64,000 nucleotides of DNA from Lactuca virosa (GCA_928212115.1 CAKMRJ010000001.1:183503297-183567296), one strand, 5' to 3'. Counted from the stretch's first letter, positions 23,371 through 34,975 are shown. The notes: generated by a model not told the origin, from the letters alone. Numbers and translations: made by a program.

Positions 23371-25598
23371 TGTCACATACACGTTCAGTTATCGTGTTTT
23401 ATAATGAATAATATTATGAAATATTATATGAATTTGAGTATTGAGTTATAACAGATAGTTTTTATTTGAATTGAAGTAAAACTATGTTTAGAATCATTCA
23501 GAATGTTTTGGAAGTCTTATGAGATTTCGAACAAAAGTCAAATATTGAAATTTAACGTTAATATAAAATTTGAAATAAGTATAATTTTATTATTGAAAGT
23601 TGTAAAGAATCTCGTTAGAAACATTTAGGCGAAAACATCATCGAAATCTGAGTTATAACGAAGAAGTTATGAGAAATCGAAGATCCGCGACAAAACCGGC
23701 AAACACTATTTAGCGTAAAAAGTGAGTTTTCGATAAACTATTTTTTAGCTTTAGTGATCTAAACGAAAGACGTAGTATTCGTTAAACCGGGAATTTTCAT
23801 AAAAAGAACGTCCAAATCTGACTTCGTATGAGGAAGTTATTATTTTTCTAAGTTTCGGAATAACAGTAGACAGCTAAAAACTCGAAATAAAGATCGAGTG
23901 ATTTTTAGCCGACACAACCTAAATGACAATTGAAGGTCTCGTATATAGTAGTACAACGGTAAAAAGACAGACGAAAACGGACATCAGATGAAGAAGTTAT
24001 GAATTTTTAACGGAGTTTCCTGTCCCGGTCTGTTAAAAATAATAATATTAAAAATAAAGTCAAAATTAGCCGACGGAGTCTAAACAAAAGTTGTAGAGCA
24101 TAATTTTACATACGCGTGCATATAAAGAACGTCAAAAACTGAGCTCGTATGCGAAAGTTATGGAGTTTAGAAGTTCGGGGCACAAAATTCAAGAAAATCA
24201 CTAAAACCGAGGAATTTCGCATGGTCAGACATCGGCCACGTCACCCTCGCTCGCAGCATGCCGCGTGTCCGAAATTGATGAGTCATCCGAGGCCAGCTGT
24301 CGACCCGTGTCGCACCCTCCTCGCACCGAAGGCTCGGCCAACCAGAATCCGACGCGTGCCTTCCACCTGTCTCCCCCTCGAACCCGCCACCTGCCCCCTT
24401 CGCATGCTCGCCACCTTCCTCCCTCGCATGCGAGCCACGTCCCTCCTTCTCCTCCCCTTTGGATCCGAAGCCTCCCCTATATAAAGGGAGGTGTGAGACC
24501 TCCCGGGTAATTTTGGAAAATCCTCACTTTTTCACTCATAAACCCATTTTAAGCAATTCCAACTTCCCTCGAAGCCTCGGGATTATACCCAACACCTGAA
24601 ATACGTTCTGAAGTGCCCGAAGACCCCCGAGAAATTTATCTTTTCGGTTTGAAGCTCAATCCTCGCAAGGCCCGGTTTTCAAGAAAGCTCCCGGTTTTCA
24701 TCAAAGAAAGTTAATTATAGTAATGAAGTGCTGCCCAAATTACTATTTTAACCCCCGGTTATTTCACGGTGAGTTCAATATATAGGAACAATTGAATGTT
24801 ATGTGTTATATATGCTATGTGCTTTCTCTATGTTATTTTCCCGTGTTATTATTTCATGGTATTTTGTTAGCATAGTTGTACCTTTGGCCATGTGATCAGT
24901 GAAAGGACTTAGATTCACAGTGGTATTGGTATGTAGCCTCTGGCCGTGTGGAGCATGTCTCGCAAGAGAATGATGTCTACCCCTATGGCATTGGCAGAAG
25001 GTCAGATAGGGCTGAAAGCCTGAAATCTACCAAAATGTTTAATCAGAAATTTTATGTCTTCTGTGCCACTTGGGCTGAAGTCTTATTGATGTATATCAAG
25101 TATTGAAATTGTTATGTCTCATTGATTGTATATCAATGAATCAAGTCATCAATTGATATGGAAAGTTTGTCGCATTTCACATATGCCTTTGTTGTTCCTT
25201 GTACCCCCTTTGCTTCTGCCATATAAAAGTATATATATGGCATAACGTTATACTGTATCTATTATTGAACTCACTAAGCGTCACCGGTTACCCCTCTCAG
25301 TGTTTAACAATTGAAGGTAAGGAGAATCCAGTATAGTCATATACTGTTGGAAGATTTAGAATAGTTTAAAACTATTACTTTTGTATTTAGTACTCATGTA
25401 TGTATAAATTTTAATATCCTGAGTAGTTATGTAATATACTAAAACTTAGTCGGTTTGTATCCGATATTTTGTAATCACGCTATCATTGTAAAATATTATT
25501 TATAAATATGCATGTAGCATGTTTTAGAGTAACAATATTGTGAAGTATGAAAGTTTGGGTCTTTCAGAAATACGAAAGCTTGGAAAGAGGTTATTTCA
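23371..25598 (+). repeat. GYP-1 3' LTR
   Basis: 2228-bp copy of 18373-20578 beginning TGTCACATACACG. The same U3 phrases recur at 23660, 23830, 23990 and 24151. It carries a small extra tandem segment near 24405-24435 (CTCGCATG-type repeat) absent from the 5' LTR. Confidence 0.92.
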
Positions 25599-25741
25599 GT
25601 AGAAGAAGGTCACCTCGTCGTGAAAAGGGTGTCATCAGAAGAGAATCCAACAGATCCCCTCACAAAGGGTTTGAGTAGGGCAAGCACGTTCAGCATGCTA
25701 CGAGCGTTGGTCTGAAGGATGATATTAGTTTTAGTAGTTAG
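25599..25741 (+). pseudogene. COP-2 pol C-terminus (after GYP-1)
   Basis: Continues the COP-2 RNase H tail interrupted at 18372: GTAGAAGAAGG encodes the VEEG that follows RHR, then ENPTDPLTKGLSR. A frameshift follows near 25680. The stop corresponds to COP-1's 6908-6910. Confidence 0.88.
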
Positions 25742-26581
25742 ATACATATTTGGAAACTTGTAACAAAATAAATGTAATTGACTTTTGGTGATTAAGTAAT
25801 GGAGATTTATTTATGAGTTGGATAACTACCTTCTGTCTATTGTTTATTTTGTGTTTCATTTTGCATGTTTACTTCCCGAATAATTAGATTGTTCAAACAT
25901 CTACAGTCGATCATACTTTGGAGGTAAGTAGTGAATCAAGACTGTCATGAATTGAATTGTATGTTGTCTAAAGGGTTTTAGACATAGCAATGATATTGCT
26001 ATAGTATCGGTGAGTACTTTGAAATAGAGAATTTAAGTATTTGATTAAACCACGAGTAATTCTGAGATGATAATATATTATAATCTTTAAATGGAGATAT
26101 GTGAGTTGTGGTTTACAAATCAATTGTGCATTAATAATATGTAAACGCATCAGTAACTTGATGTTATAAAACATATTGTTGTCCACGATTTGGTTAGTAA
26201 ATAGTACAAGCATATAAGTCAAAGTTTATCTATTCCATTTTTCCTTAATGGGGAAAAGCAATATCTTTGGGCCCCTCGATGATTTAGTGTTGATTTATAG
26301 TGTCGGGCCCGACCAGGACTAAATTGATGTGTTCGATTAATAGTTCTTTGTCATTACAAGTCAGGAATCGGGAAAAAGTATTGGACAATAAGATTGATTA
26401 TGTTCCATGTATCATGTCTACATGATATCTTGTAGAACAGAGGATTATATGATCACCTATCCAAGGACACATAACAGACTAGGTCAGAGTTCGACAACGA
26501 CTTTTGAGAGCTACAATTTGCTAATCAGTTTTTGAAGTTATACTAGAAACTATAGTTATTAGACTTATCCAAGTGGGAGAC
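25742..26581 (+). other. COP-2 3' untranslated region and polypurine tract
   Basis: Non-coding, homologous to COP-1 6911-7769, ending in AAGTGGGAGAC (26571-26581) before the LTR. Confidence 0.78.
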
Positions 26582-27411
26582 TGTTGGATTAGGTGTCTAA
26601 GCCTATTAGTATAACTGGTATATATACTTAAATTGATAGTAACACAGTTCTTTTGGGTTACCCTCAAGACTAACAACTAGATAAGATGATTTTGGAGAAA
26701 GAGGTTGATTTATTATTTGATTAATAAATTGAAATAAATAATTTTAATAATATATTTTGAAGATAGTATATTAATTAGAAATAGTAATATTTAATTAATA
26801 TTTAATCATAAATTAATTGGAATTAATTTTGGGATTAAAAGAATTAATTCAAAGTGTAGGGACTGAAGTGCAATTGTTCAATAGTTGAACAAGAGGCAAT
26901 CTAGAACCCTTCATAGGCCTTGGCTGGTTTTCTTATGGCTTAAGGGTTTCTAGAATGGTCTTTGGTAGATAAACAGGAAGGTGGATAACTGCCTAGTTTA
27001 AGATTATATTGGATTAGAGTTTATCTAGGGTTTCCTGACTGCACTATATAAATAGCCTAAACCCTATAATTTTCGGCCACTTGTTCTTTAGAAGACATAG
27101 CCAAAAATTTGAGCCTCTCTCCTCCTTCTCAATGATTCTCCTTTGCTAGTGTTGGATGTGAATCACTAGAGGCGTGACATTTGTGATGCTTGCTCTTAAG
27201 GCTTCAACAACACAAGGATTTGGATTGTTATTACTATATAACAATCACGGTATGAATCTTCTAACCCTAATTGTGTATTTCGATTATATACTAGTATGCT
27301 AGCGTTTTCTATTTTATTGTTCAAGTTATATGTTCAATTAGAGAAAATATAGATCAAAATTTTAGGGTTGCATGCACACAAATGATAACAGGTATTGCAT
27401 AATACCCATCA
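26582..27411 (+). repeat. COP-2 3' LTR
   Basis: TGTTGGATTAGG to ATACCCATCA, about 830 bp, with TATATAAATA at 27045-27054. It has suffered small indels relative to the 5' LTR. Confidence 0.9.
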
Positions 27412-27542
27412 AGATCATCTATAGTGGCAAAAATGGATTTGAGTACGCTGAATGGAGAATTTAATTCCGACCAAATCGTCTATACACTGCTGAAAAATCG
27501 ATTAGCGTATTGAAAACCAGATAACAATTTTCTCCTTCCATG

Positions 27543-27745
27543 TATCAAGTCTTAAGACGGTGTTTCCGATTCTCCGGTATAAAGGTTTCATGGGATTCTA
27601 CAGAGGCTTCGAGACTTCATTAATCGGAACAATTCTAGCTCGAGTGACATACATGACGACAGTATAAGTCACCAAGAGTAATGTTAGAACAAGTATTGTC
27701 AAATTAGGGTTTCGAAAGCCGACTGCCGCCGCCATTCACAATACT
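27543..27745 (+). pseudogene. Fragment of a mitochondrial carrier gene (SLC25A44-like)
   Basis: In one frame the DNA reads FPILRYKGFMGFYRGFETSL, then IGT-LARVTYMT, a stop (TAA near 27665), VTKSNV and KLGF-KPTAAAI. This matches the plant SLC25A44-type carrier pattern (I-L-R-Y-E-G-F-x-G-F-Y-x-G-F, G-T-I-P-A-R, L-E-V-T-K-S-N-V). Only about 65 codons are present, with one stop and no start, so it is a gene fragment. These proteins are six-helix solute transporters of the inner mitochondrial membrane. The fragment lies 130 bp after COP-2 and touches an LRR fragment on the other strand. Confidence 0.7.
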
Positions 27746-28260
27746 CCCCTTCTTTTCCCCTCCGATATGTAGGTGTAGGTGGGGTGTGGTGTCCAAAACC
27801 TTGAAAATCTCATCACCATAGCCAAATGTTGGAGTTGAAGAATGTTTCGCCTCATGTCAAGATGAACAAGTCTGATAAGATTACCAAACCCATTTTTGGG
27901 GATCTCACCGGCCAACGAATTCATGGAAATAGAGAGTAGTTTCAAAGATTGGATGTCGAAAAGGGGATTCAATATATTGGAAAACACCCGAAGCAGGTCA
28001 ACAAACAAAGGAACAACGACGCATGAGTGGAGCTCAGTGACAATTTTGGATTTGTTTATGGTTCTGAATTAGAATCAGAAAAAGACCCTCCCCCCCCCCC
28101 CCCCTTTTGCACAACAGCCAAGGCGATTTCCGGGCAGGAGAACATCGGAAGATGATGAAGATTTGAATCGATGGTGCTGTTGTTGTCTTTGCAGGAAGAT
28201 GAAGAAGATTGGAGTCAAAGATCATAGTCTCGATTATTCCAACAATCACATAAAAAATTC
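27736..28260 (-). pseudogene. Fragment of a leucine-rich-repeat protein gene
   Basis: The ORF 28008-27736 contains LFDIQSLKLLSISMNSLAGE followed by IPKNGFGNLIRLVHLDMRRN. These are two units of the plant extracellular LRR consensus (L-x-x-L-x-L-x-x-N-x-L-x-G-x-I-P). The upstream minus-strand stretch to 28260 includes a 15-base C-run (28090-28104) that disrupts any reading frame. It lacks a signal peptide, a full LRR array and a kinase, and reads on into non-LRR sequence. The parent is probably a receptor-like protein, but the fragment is too short to say which. Confidence 0.5.
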
Positions 28261-28990
28261 TGAAGGGCTACGTGGAATTGATTGAAGTCAAAGGTCAATG
28301 TCCATGTCATCATAATAACCGGGAGACCGCTTCACAAGATACAAAATAATGTAAACGACTTGTAATTTTCGAATTTGATGGTGTAAAGGTTTAAAATAAA
28401 GTTAATGGACTATTTAAAGCCAAACGTAACATTTTAATGTGTTTTCACGTCAATAATCATTTTCACGTCAAACACATAAAATGAACAGAAAACATAAAAT
28501 ATGTCACTTGTACCGACCATGTACATGGATTCCATTTTGCACACTATCCTACGAATAGGGCTAAACGTCGTTGTTTTGAACATTTGATAGGGACGTAGGG
28601 TAACCCGCCGGCTCGAATACCTTCAATAAAATTGATGGTGATTTGCTTCCTAATTTTAATTATTGGTAAATTAAAAAAAAAAAACAGCTTAAAAATTTTG
28701 GGTGATCTGAATAAGATTTTACATATTGATGATTTATATGGAATATTGAAAGTGATCCGAACTCGGTCTCCACGTTTCATTTATTTTCTTGCTTTCCACA
28801 CAACTCAAAGTATCAAGTCATGGATTTGCCGAGTATACTTTTCTAGAATGTCAACTCTCTTCTACACTAATTTAATAATTTCAAATTACATATTTCATTT
28901 ATCCAATTTAATAATCAACATCGAATACCATTTCATGATTTTTAAATAGGAAAACAAAGAAAAAAATCACGCGCTCGGTGACAAGTAAAG
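28261..28990. other. Intergenic, upstream of the DUF1645 gene
   Basis: AT-rich, no convincing gene. An A-run lies at 28672-28684. Short ORFs on both strands lack homology signals. The proximal promoter of the next gene occupies its right end. Confidence 0.5.
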
Positions 28991-29007
28991 CGATCACATT
29001 CTCCTGC

Positions 29008-29015
29008 TATAAATA
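29008..29015 (+). promoter_or_regulatory. TATA box of the DUF1645 gene
   Basis: TATAAATA lies 124 bp upstream of the ATG, leaving a plausible 5' UTR of about 90 bases. Confidence 0.65.
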
Positions 29016-29138
29016 CCCTCGATCGGCTACCAAACTCTCCATCATCTCACTCATCGACCTGTTCAACTTCAATCGCAAACAAAAAACCAAAAGATTCCTG
29101 GATATTTCAGCGAGACACATTAGCAACTACAGGAGAAA

Positions 29139-29867
29139 ATGGAAGGATCAGGAGTCTCTCCTAGCTTCAGTTGTTACTCTTCTGATAGTTTAACATCCAT
29201 GGCAGTCGCCAAAGTGATCCGTGAAGAACATGCAGCTCGATTTCAAGAATTTGGGGATCTTAGCGAAGATGACTTTGAGTTTTCGGTGGGTTTAAGCGAT
29301 GAGGATGTTTCAAAGGAAGAGAACGCTTCACGAAGCTGGACTGTTTTTCCTGTTTTCAATCACAATTTAATGATGAAAGATGACGAAGATCGTGATCAGG
29401 TTAAAGGGAAGGAAGATGAACAAGAAGACTCTTCTTGGTGTTCATCATCAGAAGCCGACGAATTGGAAAGTCCACGTTCTAAAGCATACTGCGTACTGTG
29501 GAGGCCTAAATCCGACAGTGGATCGCCACCTCGTGTGAGTAAATGTAAGAAGAGTAGTTCTACCGGATCTGGATCGAAGAGATGGAGCATCCGGTCTTTG
29601 CTCCGGCGAAGCAACAGCGAAGGGAAAGAACCGGTGGTGTTGTTGACTCGTAAGAAGGTGGACGCTACAAAACAGAAACGGAACTCCGGTGAGGTTTCAA
29701 AAGTTGGCGGCGGATTGAAGGTGCAAACTCCTGTACATGAATTGTTTTACGTGCAAAGAAGAGCTGAAAATGAAGTTGTGAGGAGGAAATCGTATCTACC
29801 CTACAGGCAAGGTCTTGTAGGGTTCTTCTCAAATGTCAACGGAATGGGCAAAATGCTTCCATTTTGA
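29139..29867 (+). CDS. DUF1645 family protein (single exon, intact)
   Basis: A 242-residue ORF without introns, the only intact host gene here. The N-terminus is Ser-rich and acidic: FSCYSSDSL, then a conserved-looking FQEFGDLSEDDFEFSVG at about 35-51. The centre is acidic/Ser-rich, then AYCVLWRPK near 117-125. A basic patch SKRWSIRSLLRRSNSEGKE sits near 150-168. The C-terminus SYLPYRQGLVGFFSNVNGMG is the hallmark of the plant DUF1645 family. Rice members have been linked to grain length and stress tolerance; biochemical function is unknown. No membrane segment or signal peptide is seen, and the basic patch suggests nuclear location (inference). Length fits the family. A TATA lies upstream and AATAAA at 29873-29878. 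Confidence 0.88.
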   Translation: MEGSGVSPSFSCYSSDSLTSMAVAKVIREEHAARFQEFGDLSEDDFEFSVGLSDEDVSKEENASRSWTVFPVFNHNLMMKDDEDRDQVKGKEDEQEDSSWCSSSEADELESPRSKAYCVLWRPKSDSGSPPRVSKCKKSSSTGSGSKRWSIRSLLRRSNSEGKEPVVLLTRKKVDATKQKRNSGEVSKVGGGLKVQTPVHELFYVQRRAENEVVRRKSYLPYRQGLVGFFSNVNGMGKMLPF

Positions 29868-29872
29868 AAAAA

Positions 29873-29878
29873 AATAAA
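29873..29878 (+). promoter_or_regulatory. Candidate polyadenylation signal of the DUF1645 gene
   Basis: AATAAA begins six bases after the stop codon. A second candidate region, TTTCAATGAGATG near 29928, is a possible far-upstream element. Plant signals are loose, so this is tentative. Confidence 0.35.
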
Positions 29879-29884
29879 CTCAAT

Positions 29885-31180
29885 TTTGTTTACTTACATT
29901 ACTTCATTTCACTGGATGTAAATATCTTTCAATGAGATGTTCCTTGAAAACAAAAGAGTTTTGAGGATGTAAAGTTAATTAATAATCTCAGATATTTTGT
30001 CATATAATGATATAATCAAATTGTTTAAAAACATATGCTTTAAAACGTGAATAATAATAATATATTTATTTCACGAGAAGGGTAAATATTGACTAATAAA
30101 ACAGTAGGTCGTGTTATAATATGCAATTGCAATAAAGAGGGTCATGGCTTCGAGATGCATGGCGTTGTACACCAACTATTTATTTTAATTTATCAACAAT
30201 TTCATTGAATTCAACATGGTTAGGTCCATAAGAACTATAAATAGATTTATATACAAAACGCACATTGAATTTTCCTTAGAGTTTCTAGAAGACCAAAGGG
30301 TTGACAAGGATTCAAATGTAGAGCATGGAAGTTTAGTTAGGGTGTTAAGTTGGTATTCGATTCATGTTTTTATCTGATACGATATTACATGGAATTTCTT
30401 TTATATTTTGAGCACGACACGAGACTAGATCGTGTTTTTTTTTTTCTAACACGAGCACGAACGATTTAAAAAACAACACAAACGACAAACATAAAAACAC
30501 GACAAAAATGACATAAATTTTCCATTTGTCAACTTAATTCATGCTTAATCCAAAAACAAGAAGAATTTTTTTCATATGAGGCCATTTTTTTTTGCTAAAA
30601 TAAACGCGACCCAATTAAAAACTACATAAATGACAAGTACAACTTAACAACAAAAAATATCAATTTGTCAACTTAAACTCATGGTTAATCATATCAATAT
30701 GTCCTAAAACATAAGAATCTCATATAAAGATTAGTTCAAAATAGCTAAATAAGGTTTAAGACATTTTTGTAGTAAATTTCTTAAAACTTATAACATAATA
30801 TCCAAAAAATTCATTCAAATTTTATGTCTCCATCGTCGATTCATATTGATCCTTGCAATCTAATTTCATAATATCTCAAGTAAGTTTATGTAACTAAAAC
30901 TCTTCTTTACCTACAATATATAGAATAAACGTAAGTATAAACATATTAAAGATAATTAAACACCAAGTATAACTTTTCAACAAAAGAATTTTGAAAAACA
31001 CAATTATCTTTAATTCTGAAACCAATCATTTGAACAAATTAGAGCCTTAATTCTCAAGTGTGATGGATGGAAGTGTAATAAGAGGCAACAACCAAAAGCA
31101 ACGAGTAATTTGAGATTTTAGAAGCGTATTAAGAGGCAACAAGCATAAATACACAAAACAACAAAGAAAACTATATTCTA
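29885..31180. other. Intergenic; possible hAT-type remnant
   Basis: No gene. Around 30410-30510 the sequence is rich in ACACGA and ACGAAC words (CGTGTTTTT, AACACGAGCACGAACGA, AAACACGACAAAAATGAC), reminiscent of the subterminal motif clusters of hAT-family DNA transposons. Terminal repeats and an 8-bp duplication were not identified. Confidence 0.25.
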
Positions 31181-31290
31181 AGGCTATGTTTGGCGTACTA
31201 GCGGAAAAGCTAGTTGTTAGCTGAAAAGTTACCTGTTAAATAAAAAGCTAACTGATAGCTGAAAAACTAGCTGATAAAAAATGACTTTCG
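31181..31290. repeat. MITE-like segment (GGCTATGTTTGG end)
   Basis: AGGCTATGTTTGGCGTACTAGC followed by repeated AGCTGAAAAG/AGCTGATA words (GAAAAGCTAGTTGTTAGCTGA, AAAGCTAACTGATAGCTGA, AAACTAGCTGATA) resembles the GGSTMTGTTTGG termini of plant non-autonomous hAT elements. The opposite end was not found. Confidence 0.3.
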
Positions 31291-31634
31291 GTTTCCATCC
31301 TTCGTCGCCTATCAGTTCGTCACATGGCAACACCTAGTCATCACATAATAAGTTCCTTAGAACCTATCTCCACTCACTATTAGGTATACACTATGACCAC
31401 TTGTCATAGTAATAATCAAATTTCATAATATAACTATAATAAGCTTAACTTGTAAGTTGTTAGCTAAATCTATCATAATAGGTAACTTTAAAATATTTTG
31501 ATAAATAACACCGATAGTTCCTTCTAAATCCATAAGCATAAGATTTACTCATAATCTTACTAACGGGTTTTTAATAGCACCATATCACTAAAACCAGCAA
31601 TATACTCAGGTCTATCAAATCTGAATATTAATCA
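31291..31634. other. Left flank of GYP-2, part of an older LTR
   Basis: No ORF. It joins 40472 once GYP-2 and its CATAT duplication are removed, and probably belongs to the same minus-strand LTR remnant described at 40467-41110. Confidence 0.35.
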
Positions 31635-31888
31635 CATATTGTGACAACCCGAAACTTTTATCCTGTACAATTGATCTTTATATCAATATTAAACTCGATT
31701 TTATCACCTTTTAACGCCATTTAAGGGTTCGATAAAGCGTTCTAAGCCTCGTACAATCAAAGTTTGGGTCCTAGGTCGAGTAATACCAAGTCATAGTACA
31801 ACATTCAGGCCATACACCCTCTCGGGAGGAGTGTACGACCGTACACATGAGTGTGCGGCCGCACACCCATCCTCCAGCCGTACACCCA

Positions 31889-31905
31889 CCTCCATATATA
31901 GGAGG
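31889..31905 (+). promoter_or_regulatory. GYP-2 core promoter: TATA inside CCTCC/GGAGG inverted repeat
   Basis: CCTCC-ATATATA-GGAGG, identical in the 3' LTR at 38620-38636. The AT-rich TATA occupies the centre of a potential cruciform. Confidence 0.6.
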
Positions 31906-32089
31906 AGACCCCTCATTCACTCTTTTTCCATTTTTGGCTACACACTACTTTCTCTCTCTAAAACCTTCATCCAAGAACACTCTAAGGGCCTCAAAAACGT
32001 GAATCACTCCATCATTCACCTTGTTATACTGGTAAAACACCTTGATCTAAGCTTAAAACTCTTCATGTTCTTCATGCTCTTCATCACTT

Positions 32090-32345
32090 GAAGGTGTACG
32101 GCCGCACACCTTCATAAGGTGGTCGTACACACCTTAAACACTCTCCAAGGTGAGAGTTTGGCCTTCAATTGCTAGTTGGACTTGGTATTGGCCTTGAAAC
32201 ACCCGAAAATCGGCATTTTGAGCATGAATGAAGAGTGTACGGCCGCACATACACTCTGTACGGCCGCACACTCCTGTGTGCAACCGCACACACATGCTGA
32301 CCGCACACCTTGGCCGCACACACAATCTTTTGGCCGTACACCTCC
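32090..32345 (+). repeat. GYP-2 palindromic word array (TACGGCCGCACAC)
   Basis: At least seven copies or half-copies. The first (32090-32113) is a 24-bp palindrome with one mismatched pair (arms GAAGGTGTACGG and CCGCACACCTTC). Perfect 16-bp GTGTGCGGCCGCACAC occurs upstream of the TATA at 31851-31866. Copy number differs between the two LTRs (compare 38823-39075). Confidence 0.88.
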
Positions 32346-33810
32346 CTTGTTTGATCATATAGGGTCCCGACAAGCATTTCCAAGTCTTTAGGGTGGTTTC
32401 CCGTCATGTTTAGTCATGAAACACCCTATTTCTAACACACATATGTGTTACCATATGTTAATAGGATCCACTTGCGTACGAAACACCAGTTGACACTCAG
32501 CATCCACATCGATCATACGCTCGGATCCTACGTCAAACTGTGAGTTCATACCCCTACGCTTTTTCCAAGTTTTTCATGTTTTCAGGGGGAGAATACAAGC
32601 AAAAGTATGAGGAAACTTGTGCTCAATTTATCTTATTTTTCATAAAATAATCATATGTTCAGCATGCTTTTAACATAGAAAACCGTTTTACCAAACGATT
32701 AAAAAATCAACTCGTAGAAACAGTTTTCAAAACTAAAGCAAGGAACTTGTGAATCTTGTCATAAAATGTGATATTTTACAAAGAATTCATACAAAACATA
32801 AACAGGATTTTCTATATTATTACTTGTAAATTTGTTAGGCTACGTTTGAGACACGTCCTTGGTAACACTCCACCGGATTCGCGAGTGTAGGACTACCCCT
32901 TGTAACCAGAATCTCTTGTAGGGAGAGCGTGACTATTGTGTATAGATCTATACGAGACTGACTATCCCGCACCTTCGCTACCAGCTACAGTGGGACCGTT
33001 AGGTTCAGGGGTGACAAAGTCATAAAAAGATACTGGCCCCGTTACGTGCCATATCCAGTCTAAGTACGGTTATGACACTCACAACCTAGATAGCGGAAAT
33101 TTACTTTTGTAATAATGAAACGAGTGAAATAACCTCAAAGTAATAACCAAATTGATTACTAGAGGATGTTAAAAATACCCTTAGGACTTAATTCACCACT
33201 TATTTACAAGTTTTATTTATGTAATAAGGCTAATACACTTCACAGGGAACAAACAGGGTTTTTTTCAAGAAAACTACGTCTAACGATACAAGTATGGTAG
33301 ATACTTGTACACCTCAGACAAGATCAGATAACCAACTATCAACTTTTAAGGAAAATATAGGATTTTCTTGGGATAACTCTACCTTACATAAACAGGCTGT
33401 TAAACAAATAACTAATGGATAACCAAACATCTTTCATAAGAAAATATAGGATTTTCTTGAGGAACACTTTTCAAAAGAATCAAAGAAACATTTCTTTCAC
33501 CAGAACTAAAACGCTTATGAACTCACCAGCTTTATGTTGATATTATTTCAAAACTGCTTGTATTCTCAGGGTATTAGTAGACATGTACTTTCAGGAGTTC
33601 GGAGAAGTTGAAGCGTTAAAGTCACATCTTTACTATTGTACTTTTGCTATGTACTAAACTATGTAATAAACAATGTAAACCTTTTTCACATATGTATTCA
33701 ATGCCTGGTTGTGTTTACTATGCTTGCTATGATACAATTGTTGTGATACTACGCATTACGTCCTACGCCCCAAAACATTTCCGCCGTTCCGGTTTTGGGG
33801 TGTGACAAAT

Positions 33811-33822
33811 TGGTATCAGAGC
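33811..33822 (+). other. GYP-2 primer binding site
   Basis: TGGTATCAGAGC three bases after the LTR end; initiator Met tRNA type. Confidence 0.92.
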
Positions 33823-34347
33823 TATTGTTTATAGTGAACTAAGTATACCGAACCTTACATGGTAGACAACTATAAACATTAAGGGGCCTAAGTGCTCTAA
33901 ACTAAAAGTATACTTTCAAAAATATAAGTATTTTTATAGCAATGTATACAAGTATACCCGAGTACCAGAATTCGTGTCATAAGTAGAACAAAATAAAAGT
34001 ATTTGGGTGTTGGACACTGCGGTTAAACCTGGGCAGTTATTTAATCATGTCTAGGATCAATATAGCCTGATCAAATATATTCATTCGAGACATGACCAAC
34101 ATGTGCTTGGGAGTGACTATGGTGTTACAGCAAGTCTAAAACTTACCTAGATACTAGAGGAGTTCTAGAGCCAAACATAAGGATTAAAATACTATAGGAG
34201 TATTTTAGGATGTTATAACGACTAAGCCGAAAACTTACCCAAGGATCCATCCTTCAACAATCAAGCATGTAGCCATGATACATTGGAAGTATTATTAGAT
34301 TCGATGCCTATTAACTATTCCTTTACCATCACCGCGCGTAGATAGCA

Positions 34348-34975
34348 TGGCTGGATTCCATCTTCCTGGCGACCCTACTTTCCTAACCAAGGAGATGGCG
34401 GATGGATCGAGCCAGAGCCAGAAGGAAACCATGAAATTTGTTTGGACGATAGCTTTGTCGAACCATTTCCCGAAGAGACTGAGTCGGAACCCGAAGTCGA
34501 GAACCTACCCCAAGTGACCCCAATACCAAACCCTAACCCTCAAGTTGGATTCCAAGGTCCAACTCCCATGTGGGTCGGGAGCTTAAATAGGTGGAGCCAT
34601 AAGCAAGGCCAACCCCTCCCATACAACAGTAACCAGAACTTCTACAATCTGGATGGAGGAGGTCCTGCAGACAGGGCTTTTCCAATCCTAATACGCCGAG
34701 TGGCTCGCAATGTGGAGCTAGGTGAGACAACCCTTCAACAAACTATGGAACTTGAGGCAGACTCGGATGCTAACACAAACCACATTCGTAATCTTGAAGT
34801 TGCTCACGGGAGAATTATGAGGGACAATAAAGCTCTGCAGCGAGATTTAGCTGCAACCCGAGCCGAGGTCATAGAGCTCCGAGCCCACCAGTCAGAGTAT
34901 GAAGGACACCTGTTTGACGTGGAGCGACAGCTGGCCGAATTAGGGTTTCACTTGAGGAGTGCCCGTCGCCAATAG
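34348..34975 (+). pseudogene. GYP-2 extra ORF upstream of gag (coiled-coil protein, frameshifted)
   Basis: Homologous to the intact 207-residue ORF of GYP-4 (63170-63793). It starts MAGFHLPGDP at ATG 34348; one base is lost near 34375, after which the second frame runs to the TAG at 34973-34975. An acidic Pro-rich N-terminal half (ETESEPEVENLPQ) is followed by a central block with FPILIRRVARNVE. A Leu/Glu/Arg-rich C-terminal half (LQRDLAATRAEVIELRAHQ) shows heptad-like spacing typical of a coiled coil. It has no zinc knuckle or enzymatic motif and is not the gag core, which lies downstream. Function unknown. Confidence 0.7.

Larger units (their letters stand above)
18373..25598 (+). mobile_element. 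GYP-1: Ty3/gypsy chromovirus inserted in COP-2, RT deleted
   Basis: Two LTRs of about 2.2 kb (18373-20578, 23371-25598), a Met-tRNA primer site, and a perfect 5-bp duplication GTAGA (18368-18372, 25599-25603) in COP-2 pol. The internal region is only 2.8 kb. Gag and protease are present, then integrase C-terminus plus a chromodomain-like tail; reverse transcriptase and RNase H are missing. Long LTRs and the tail type point to the Tekay/Del lineage (inference). LTRs differ at about 20 positions in the first 480 aligned bases by eye, less than COP-2's LTRs, as expected for a later insertion. Confidence 0.95.
12396..27411 (+). mobile_element. COP-2: Ty1/copia element split by GYP-1
   Basis: Relative of COP-1 with the same order: LTR, Met-tRNA primer site, conserved leader, gag-pol, 3' non-coding region, AAGTGGGAGAC tract, LTR. 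GYP-1 (7226 bp) sits inside the pol end. The LTRs differ by roughly a tenth by eye, including small indels, and gag-pol has many stops, so COP-2 is older than both COP-1 and its GYP-1 passenger. The left terminus (12396, TGTGAATTTTT) has a T-run expansion relative to TGTTGGATTAG of the 3' LTR, so its exact edge and the target duplication are uncertain. Confidence 0.9.
31640..33807 (+). repeat. GYP-2 5' LTR
   Basis: 2168 bp. It holds palindromic GTGTRCGGCCGCACAC words both sides of the TATA (31831-31885 and 32090-32345). A 14-bp perfect palindrome GTATAGATCTATAC (32940-32953) is shared with GYP-4. About 87 bp (near 32510-32595) are missing from the 3' LTR. Confidence 0.93.

Noticed and set aside
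28090..28104. Poly-C run as a functional G-quadruplex or regulatory site
   Set aside because: A single homopolymer, equally likely a replication or assembly artefact; the same holds for the G-run near 60830.
34442..34975. GYP-2 extra ORF as the gag capsid
   Set aside because: It lacks the gag core and zinc knuckles, and a separate knuckle-bearing gag follows at 36254.
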